From contig JAUVIB010000249.1 of NCBI GenBank assembly GCA_030592985.1, positions 1-5,510 of the forward strand: a stretch of DNA of 5,510 nt, written 5' to 3'. A model generated the notes under the pieces. The model was not told the DNA's origin. It saw only the letters and a list, made by a program, of their open reading frames with translations, and did not search any database. This stretch comes from Calditrichaceae bacterium (GTDB lineage Bacteria; Calditrichota; Calditrichia; Calditrichales; Calditrichaceae). The translations under genes and the position numbers were made by a program. Of the stretch, positions 1-3,949 are shown one piece after another (the stretch's first letter is position 1; every line of letters starts with the position of its first letter).

Positions 1-2
1 AC

Positions 3-152
3 CAACCGGAACTGGCCAATGCCATCTATGGAAAACTAAAATTAAAAAAGTATTATAGAATTGCACTAAGTGTATCAAAATCAAACCGATCTATAAAGGC
101 AGATAACCGCTGGAAAGTAGCTAAAAACATAGAGATTGAGAGCGATTTATGA
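3..152 (+). CDS. C-terminal end of a gene paired with the AbiEii-like toxin (probable antitoxin partner), 5' truncated
   Basis: An open frame runs from the left edge to a TGA at 150-152, giving about 49 residues and ending in EIESDL. The reading frame has no stop inside the window, and its stop overlaps the next gene's start as ATGA, so the two are translationally coupled. The visible tail is basic and polar (for example KLKLKKYYRIAL and NRWKVAKNIE) with no motif I recognise. From knowledge of the AbiE family, the gene directly upstream of an AbiEii nucleotidyltransferase is usually the AbiEi antitoxin or another winged-helix regulator, so that role is the best guess. It rests on position alone. 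That it is a real coding end is fairly sure; its identity is weak. Confidence 0.6.
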   Translation, partial: QPELANAIYGKLKLKKYYRIALSVSKSNRSIKADNRWKVAKNIEIESDL

Positions 153-937
153 TTCCCAGAGCGGATATTACGGCATGGCGATCCATAGCGCCCTGGCTGT
201 TGAATGAACAAGTTGAACAAGACTTGGTAATTAGCAAGACCATCATCAATATATTTTCAGACCCTGTGTTAAAAGATAGTTTGGCCTTTCGTGGTGGAAC
301 TGCCCTGCATAAATTTTACTTAAAACCGCAAGCCCGTTATTCCGAAGATATCGACCTGGTACAGATTAATGAAGGCCCTATCGGGCCAATCTTTGACCGG
401 CTAAGACAATGCCTGTCTTTTTTAGGAGAACCCCGCGTTAAACAATCGCAGGGAAACAATACTTTCGTTTACCGTTTTGAAACGGAAATAGCGCCGGTGG
501 TCCGGATGCGTGTAAAGGTCGAAATTAATTGCCGGGAACATTTTACTGTTCTGGGGCTAAAAGAAATCCCTTTTGAAGTGGCTTCAAGATGGTTTAGTGG
601 CAAATGCGCCATTGTTAGTTACGATTTGAATGAACTTCTGGGTACTAAATTGCGTGCACTGTATCAACGTAAAAAAGGGCGCGATCTTTTTGATTTGTGG
701 TACGCGTCTCAAAATGAAAAATTTGATGCGCAAAAAATAATTGAAACATTTAAACAATATATGATATCCGGCAATTTTAAGGTCAGTCGGAGAGAATTTG
801 AATACAATTTAAAGTATAAAATAGAAGATACTGACTTTATCGGCGATACAATCGGCTTATTTCGACCGGTCATTTTATACAATGCAGAAGAGGCACATAT
901 TTGGATAAATCAACACATGCTGAAACATTTAGACTAA
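149..937 (+). CDS. Nucleotidyl transferase, AbiEii/AbiGii toxin family
   Basis: This 262-residue protein belongs to the DNA polymerase beta-like nucleotidyltransferase fold used by AbiEii toxins. Such toxins are thought to block growth by transferring nucleotides to an RNA target, and are neutralised by the AbiEi partner in a type IV toxin-antitoxin system. Visible hallmarks are FRGGTALHK (residues 47-55, the glycine-rich nucleotide loop), SEDIDL (65-70, the metal-binding DxD pair D67/D69), KVEIN (123-127, possible third acidic residue) and the family's C-terminal signature from K167 to D182 (KLRALYQRKKGRDLFD). Length is normal for the family and all key residues are present, so the enzyme looks intact. 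The ATG start is supported by the ATGA overlap with the preceding gene and by the typical N-terminus (MIPRADITAWRSIAPW). It could serve phage defence or plasmid/island maintenance; the sequence does not say which. Confidence 0.93.
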   Translation: MIPRADITAWRSIAPWLLNEQVEQDLVISKTIINIFSDPVLKDSLAFRGGTALHKFYLKPQARYSEDIDLVQINEGPIGPIFDRLRQCLSFLGEPRVKQSQGNNTFVYRFETEIAPVVRMRVKVEINCREHFTVLGLKEIPFEVASRWFSGKCAIVSYDLNELLGTKLRALYQRKKGRDLFDLWYASQNEKFDAQKIIETFKQYMISGNFKVSRREFEYNLKYKIEDTDFIGDTIGLFRPVILYNAEEAHIWINQHMLKHLD

Positions 938-1237
938 TGAAAACAAATGCAAGCACAATAAAAAATGTTCAACAAATTCTTTGGCTAAAATACAGAGGAG
1001 TAATTTACACTTATCCATGGTATTTAACTTATTTTTCATCTTTCCACCATTAATTTATTTTGAGTCAATCTATTTTTTGAAATAGTGAAATACTTACTTA
1101 CATTATAGGTAGGGAATTTAAAGCCTGATTTTGAGCCCTTATTTAAACAAAAACTTGTCATAATAGTAGGAATGGTTCCATTCACTATAATGTTATAATG
1201 CCCTTGTAAATAGTTAAACAAATATCGGGATTTTGAT
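938..1237. other. AT-rich intergenic region with no supported gene
   Basis: These 300 bases separate the AbiEii gene from the exported-protein gene. I see no RNA gene and no convincing intrinsic terminator. A 61-codon minus-strand frame exists but has no protein-like features. Two overlapping TATAAT-like boxes lie at 1186-1191 and 1194-1199, the right distance to drive the gene at 1238, but neither has a recognisable -35 box at 16-18 bases. An imperfect inverted repeat (1023-1034 with 1208-1218) brackets most of the region; see the repeat entry. Confidence 0.6.
1023..1218. repeat. Widely spaced imperfect inverted repeat with recombination-box-like ends
   Basis: TTTAAC-T-TATTT at 1023-1034 pairs with AAATA-GTTAAA at 1208-1218 over 11 base pairs, with one unpaired T at 1029. 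The outer boxes fit the loose integron consensus RYYYAAC (ATTTAAC, 1022-1028) and GTTRRRY (GTTAAAC, 1213-1219). The right box lies 18 bases before the start codon of the next gene, where a cassette boundary would be expected. Against this, the DNA is very AT-rich, the span of about 198 bases is long for an attC site, and no further arm pairing is visible. Chance is a real possibility. Confidence 0.2.
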
Positions 1238-1756
1238 ATGAGAAAAGATATCCTATTAGTTCTTGTCTTACTTTTAATTTCCGGATCATGCCTATTTGGT
1301 CAAGTAGGTTTAAATTCAGAATCCTTTGCTAAATATGAGGAAGAAATTACAAAGTCAGTTCGAGAATTAGATAGCTTAATTGTAGAATTATCTGATAAAA
1401 GTCAATTGTTGTATGAATATGATAAAAAGCTATTTAAGGATTTAATATATATAATATCTTCTGCATCTTCATTATCTACAGAATTACGCTTATTAAAGAA
1501 TGAGTTCCGTTTCTTATTAGTTCTCAAATCTAATGATGAAAAGAAAAACTACGATATTAGATATTTTGAAAAACTAGGTACAAGTGATGGTGATTTAGTA
1601 AAAGACGATTTGATTCAAGCATGGAAATTTTTGAAAACCGTAAACGAGAAAATTAATTCATCAAGCCCTCTGAAAAGAGATCTAATCTTGCTAACACTGC
1701 TTTATTTAAAAACAGATGCACATATATCAATGATAATTGATGTAGATAAGAATTAA
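1238..1756 (+). CDS. Small exported protein of unknown function
   Basis: I do not recognise this 172-residue protein. It begins with a clear signal peptide: MRKD, then a hydrophobic core (residues 5-14), then a small-residue c-region. Cleavage is likely after G21 (CLFG|Q), a site common in Bacteroidota-like exported proteins. C18 is preceded by SGS rather than a proper lipobox, so a lipoprotein is less likely though not excluded. The mature part of about 150 residues is charged and almost certainly helical (FAKYEEEITKSVRELDSLI, then DKKLFKDLIYIISSASSL), with no cysteines or catalytic motif. It probably acts in the periplasm or at the cell surface. The ribosome site is weak (CGGGA at 1225-1229). 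Only 37 bases separate it from the next same-strand gene, and no terminator lies between, so the two may be cotranscribed. The DNA is markedly more AT-rich than the AbiEii gene. Confidence 0.72.
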   Translation: MRKDILLVLVLLLISGSCLFGQVGLNSESFAKYEEEITKSVRELDSLIVELSDKSQLLYEYDKKLFKDLIYIISSASSLSTELRLLKNEFRFLLVLKSNDEKKNYDIRYFEKLGTSDGDLVKDDLIQAWKFLKTVNEKINSSSPLKRDLILLTLLYLKTDAHISMIIDVDKN

Positions 1757-1793
1757 TTTTATCATTTACTATAATTAGATATTTCTTAATTAC

Positions 1794-2540
1794 ATGGATT
1801 ATAAAAGACTGATAGTAAATTTTTATCAAAAAGCTAAAATTAAACCAAATGATTATTTAGCAGATGATTTGAATTCTAATAATTTAAAAGTTTTATTTTT
1901 AATTGAATATGCAATAAAAAGCCTTTTACATGTCACTGGAATTGTGGATTTATTAATTGAAATTGGGAAGACGGGGAAGAAGCAAAAAACAGGACATAGA
2001 ATTTATCATAATTTGATTCAAGAATTACATAGTATATATTTTGTCAAAAATACTTTAAAACATGACTTGGTTGAAGTCGAATCAAGAAAAAATAAAGTAT
2101 TATATCCAAATTCTAAAAAGAATAAATCATGTGATATAAAGAGCTTCTACAAAGAAAATGATTATTATTTTGAATCTAAAGATTTTTCTAATTATTTGAT
2201 TTCTACATCGAACGATCTCCCAAAATATTCAACTGAAGAAAATGAAGCAGAGAAATGGATTGCTGAAAAATCAAAAGAAGCTGATTTCAAAGGTGCTAAT
2301 TATTTAATTTGCAGACCTGATCTTTTTTTAAATTTCTCTTTAAATCACAATAATGATATTGAACACTTCTATAATTCATGGATTTATCATGTATGTGTCA
2401 ATTATTTTAAGATCATTAAGAGAATATCAACTCAGGAATTTTTTGTTCAGTCGTTGAGGAAGGTATATTCTCCAAATTTTTATGGCATATTTATAGTAAA
2501 GAGTATGGGATTCATTAAACTTAGTCTAAAATGTGATTAA
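1794..2540 (+). CDS. Hypothetical protein, possibly HEPN-like, at the end of a probable integron cassette
   Basis: This 248-residue protein has no signal peptide or clear membrane segment and should be cytoplasmic. I do not recognise a family. The N-terminal half reads like a helical bundle: LKVLFLIEYAIKSLLHVTG (residues 31-49), then TGHRIYHNLIQELHSIYF (66-83). The spacing of the E-A-K-LL helix and the later GH-L-L helix is reminiscent of HEPN domains (nucleotide- or RNA-processing modules in toxins and abortive-infection proteins). The catalytic RxxxxH motif is not evident, so this is only an impression. The C-terminal half (about 115-248) is aromatic- and asparagine-rich and uncharacterised. 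The ATG start has no good ribosome site. Base composition is very AT-rich. The stop at 2538-2540 falls just 14 bases before the attC-like site, the normal layout of a gene in an integron cassette. Confidence 0.7.
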   Translation: MDYKRLIVNFYQKAKIKPNDYLADDLNSNNLKVLFLIEYAIKSLLHVTGIVDLLIEIGKTGKKQKTGHRIYHNLIQELHSIYFVKNTLKHDLVEVESRKNKVLYPNSKKNKSCDIKSFYKENDYYFESKDFSNYLISTSNDLPKYSTEENEAEKWIAEKSKEADFKGANYLICRPDLFLNFSLNHNNDIEHFYNSWIYHVCVNYFKIIKRISTQEFFVQSLRKVYSPNFYGIFIVKSMGFIKLSLKCD

Positions 2541-2574
2541 TCATCAAATTGGGCGTTCAACCCGCGCTTCAACT

Positions 2575-2594
2575 CGGAACGCAAACGCGTTCCG
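2575..2594. repeat. Perfect 8-bp hairpin inside the attC-like element
   Basis: CGGAACGC (2575-2582) and GCGTTCCG (2587-2594) are exact reverse complements around an AAAC loop. The left half of this hairpin is also part of the long arm that pairs with 2657-2667, so the two folds exclude each other. No T-run follows, so it is not an intrinsic terminator. Confidence 0.6.
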
Positions 2595-2630
2595 GCTTCA
2601 GCTCAGGCAGTAGCTTCGGTCACGTGTGTT

Positions 2631-2651
2631 GGCGACGCTAAACGCTTCGCC
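2631..2651. repeat. Short stem-loop in the variable centre of the attC-like element
   Basis: GGCGA (2631-2635) pairs with TCGCC (2647-2651) around an 11-base loop. It can form together with the long outer stem and would be a branch within the loop of the attC-like hairpin. Confidence 0.4.
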
Positions 2652-2735
2652 GTTGGGTTTGCGTCCGGTTAAGCGTAATCCGTTCTCAACTTTTTTCTAA
2701 CTGCTGGGTTTATCGGCTATATGGTAAAAAACCCC

Positions 2736-2764
2736 TTGACATAATTATTTAATTAGACTATATT
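2736..2764 (+). promoter_or_regulatory. Sigma-70 type promoter of the toxin-antitoxin operon
   Basis: TTGACA at 2736-2741 (a perfect -35 box) and TATATT at 2759-2764 (-10 box) are separated by exactly 17 bases. Transcription should begin near 2771, shortly before the antitoxin start at 2787. The promoter sits just downstream of the attC-like site, giving the pair its own expression, as is usual for toxin-antitoxin cassettes. It does not look like the Bacteroidota -7 element (TAnnTTTG). Confidence 0.75.
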
Positions 2765-2782
2765 TAGCCTAAAAAAGGACTA
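2753..2782. promoter_or_regulatory. Probable tandem operator of the antitoxin, 11-base period
   Basis: TAGACTA (centre 2757) and the longer palindrome TTTAGCCTAAA (2763-2773, centre 2768) share the dyad TAG-N-CTA. A weaker copy, AGGACTA (centre 2779, five of seven matches), follows. The three centres are 11 bases apart, about one helical turn, so bound dimers would line up on one face of the DNA. The array covers the -10 box, the predicted transcription start and the antitoxin ribosome site, which fits autorepression by a Phd-type antitoxin alone or with its toxin. Confidence 0.5.
2775..2779 (+). promoter_or_regulatory. Ribosome binding site of the antitoxin gene
   Basis: AAGGA ends 7 bases before the ATG at 2787. 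It is the clearest Shine-Dalgarno match in the window and supports that start codon. It overlaps the third copy of the proposed operator. Confidence 0.65.
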
Positions 2783-2786
2783 AGAC

Positions 2787-3059
2787 ATGAAGTTAAGCGA
2801 ATCCATAAAATCAATAAGTTATTTAAAAGCAAATGCCGCTAATTTAATTGATGAAATAAATAGACATCAAAAAACTTTAATTATTACCCAAAATGGCGAA
2901 GCCAAAGTTGTTGTTCAAGATATTAAGATGTATGAAAAAATGAAAGACACAATGGCTATGCTAAAACTACTTGCTATGACTAATACTAAAAGTAAAGATG
3001 CAACCGATATAAAATCAACATTAGATTCTTTACGGAATGAATTAAAATCTATGCAATAA
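2787..3059 (+). CDS. Type II toxin-antitoxin antitoxin, Phd/YefM family
   Basis: This 90-residue protein has the Phd/YefM layout. Residues 1-60 form the N-terminal DNA-binding and dimerisation domain, with the typical run SISYLKANAANLIDEI (9-24), then TLIITQNGEAKVVVQDIKMYE (30-50), where the strand-turn TQNGEAKVVVQD is the family signature. The C-terminal tail (about 65-90) is polar and should be disordered until it wraps the toxin. It neutralises the toxin encoded one base downstream and, as in this family, probably represses its own promoter through the TAG-N-CTA sites upstream. Start choice is fixed by AAGGA at 7 bases and by the promoter spacing. Length and motifs are normal, with no sign of decay. 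Confidence 0.92.
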   Translation: MKLSESIKSISYLKANAANLIDEINRHQKTLIITQNGEAKVVVQDIKMYEKMKDTMAMLKLLAMTNTKSKDATDIKSTLDSLRNELKSMQ

Positions 3060-3060
3060 T

Positions 3061-3387
3061 ATGAAAAAATATAAAGTTTTAATTGACCCCCAGGCAAAGG
3101 AAGATTTACTAGAAATTTTTTACTATATTTCAATAAATGATAGTATTTCAGCCGCTGATAAACTTTTAACTGCTATTGAAAAAAGTTGTTATAAATTAGA
3201 AGAGTATCCGAAAAGAGGCCACATACCACAAGAATTAAGACAATCTGGAATAAAAAGATATTTAGAAATACACTATAAACCATATAGAATTATTTATGAA
3301 ATTGAGAATCGTTTAGTTTACATACATTTTATCCTTGATGGTAGAAGAAATATTCAAGAGATACTAAGCGAAAGATTGCTCAGATAA
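3061..3387 (+). CDS. Type II toxin, RelE/ParE superfamily
   Basis: This 108-residue protein is the toxin partner of the preceding antitoxin; its ATG follows the antitoxin stop after one base, so the two are coupled. The RelE/ParE fold is visible. N-terminal strand and helix pair: KYKVLIDPQAKEDLLEIFYY (residues 3-22). Second helix: AADKLLTAIEKSCYKLEEYP (31-50). Central turn: RGHIPQEL (52-59). C-terminal strands: YRIIYEIENRLVYIHFILDGRR (75-96), ending in the typical ERLLR tail. Members either cleave mRNA on the ribosome (RelE) or poison gyrase (ParE). The long second helix and YP-x-x-GH-x-P-x-EL turn are seen in chromosomal RelE/ParE toxins paired with Phd antitoxins, but the target cannot be told from sequence alone. 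The gene looks intact. No terminator is clear after it; only a weak TCTGT/ACAGA stem lies near 3411-3428. Confidence 0.9.
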   Translation: MKKYKVLIDPQAKEDLLEIFYYISINDSISAADKLLTAIEKSCYKLEEYPKRGHIPQELRQSGIKRYLEIHYKPYRIIYEIENRLVYIHFILDGRRNIQEILSERLLR

Positions 3388-3455
3388 AAAAGTTTCGCTA
3401 TTTGTTTGGTCTGTAATTTAGGACAGAACTAATTTAATCTATATTTTCTTACGAA

Positions 3456-3947
3456 ATGGTTGCAAATTTTGATAATTCCATAAATGTTTTTTCAAGTCTA
3501 TTTCAATTTGATTAAGGGAGTAATTCGAATTTTTATTGGCAAGATAATTTAAGGGATTTGTCTTGGATTTTAAAAAATAATTCGAAAAAAATTGAAGGGA
3601 ATACTCTTTCCGAAGAACAGATAACTGCAATTCTTGAAAACAAATTCGTTTTAGCGACGAAAAAAGATATCATTGTTATACAGAATGCCATTAAGACTTA
3701 TGATAACTTCAACTCACTCAATCCCAATAGCCTGCAATCATTATGTTCTGCACATAAAACTTTAACGGAAGGACTTGTAAAGTATCCGGGAAAATTACGC
3801 GGAAAATCAGTTGGTATTGTTGATGGTTCAGAAATTGTGCATATTGCACCACCAGGTGAAATGGTTAAACCACTAATGAGCGATCTCTTTTATTATCTTA
3901 AAAATGATCAGGATTTAGTATTGATTAAAAGTTGTGTATTTTTTTGA
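3456..3947 (+). pseudogene. Broken Fic-family gene (N-terminal part only, internal stop)
   Basis: Read from the ATG at 3456, this is the N-terminal part of a Fic-domain protein (enzymes that transfer AMP or related groups to target proteins). The frame is stopped by TAA at 3513-3515 (codon 20), yet resumes with good Fic sequence: FYWQDNLRDLSWILKNNS, then NSKKIEGNT (codons 42-50), which contains the SxxxEG autoinhibitory motif. It continues with the HKTLTEGLVKYPGKLRG and HIAPPGEMVKPLM segments and ends after DLVLIKSCVF. Intact relatives continue into HYE...HPFxDGNGR, the catalytic loop; here the similarity stops at about 3940 and TGA follows at 3945. The catalytic motif is therefore absent, and a single AAA-to-TAA change could explain the early stop. 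A TTG at 3558 would give a 129-residue product that would still be inactive. The fragment ends 2 bases before the stop of the convergent gene. Confidence 0.82.
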
Positions 3948-3949
3948 TA

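Larger units (their letters stand above)
2555..2688 (+). other. attC: attC-like integron cassette recombination site
   Basis: This GC-rich block folds into a long imperfect hairpin. Arm 2565-2586 pairs with 2657-2675 over 19 base pairs, interrupted only by three single unpaired bases, C2570, T2574 and A2578 (or A2579), all on the left arm. One-sided extrahelical bases are the recognition feature of attC sites. The outer C and A lie 8 bases apart, which on the bottom strand gives G and T, as I recall for the Vibrio repeat. The left R box GTTCAAC (2555-2561) fits RYYYAAC. The right R box GTTCTCA (2682-2688) keeps only the essential GTT of GTTRRRY, pairing with AAC of the left box. The inner right box GTTAAGC (2668-2674) fits that consensus perfectly. 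Total length of 134 bases is in the range of long attC sites. The variable centre (2587-2656) holds further small stems. No integrase gene is visible. Confidence 0.68.

Noticed and set aside
208..214. A GTTGAAC box resembling a recombination core
   Set aside because: It lies inside the intact AbiEii coding sequence and has no partner box or arm pairing; chance match.
1036..1221. A 61-codon minus-strand open frame in the gap before the exported-protein gene
   Set aside because: Low-complexity AT-rich DNA, no ribosome site seen, and no recognisable domain or signal; most likely chance.
2575..2594. The perfect hairpin as an intrinsic terminator of the 1794-2540 gene
   Set aside because: No T-run follows the stem; the nearest T-run (2691-2696) is about 100 bases away and not preceded by a compact stem.
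2555..2690. The attC-like site read in the opposite direction, where GTTGAAC on the minus strand is a perfect GTTRRRY box
   Set aside because: In that orientation the unpaired bases fall on the L' rather than the L'' arm and the other R box fails; the forward reading also matches the direction of both flanking genes.
2915..3133. A 72-codon minus-strand frame across the antitoxin/toxin junction
   Set aside because: It lies fully antisense to two well-supported genes; a reading-frame shadow.
3405..3432. A terminator after the toxin gene (TCTGT/ACAGA stem)
   Set aside because: Only five base pairs with an eight-base loop and no T-run; too weak to annotate.
3439..3630. A 63-codon minus-strand frame over the start of the Fic remnant
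   Set aside because: The plus strand carries clear Fic-family motifs here, so this frame is a shadow.
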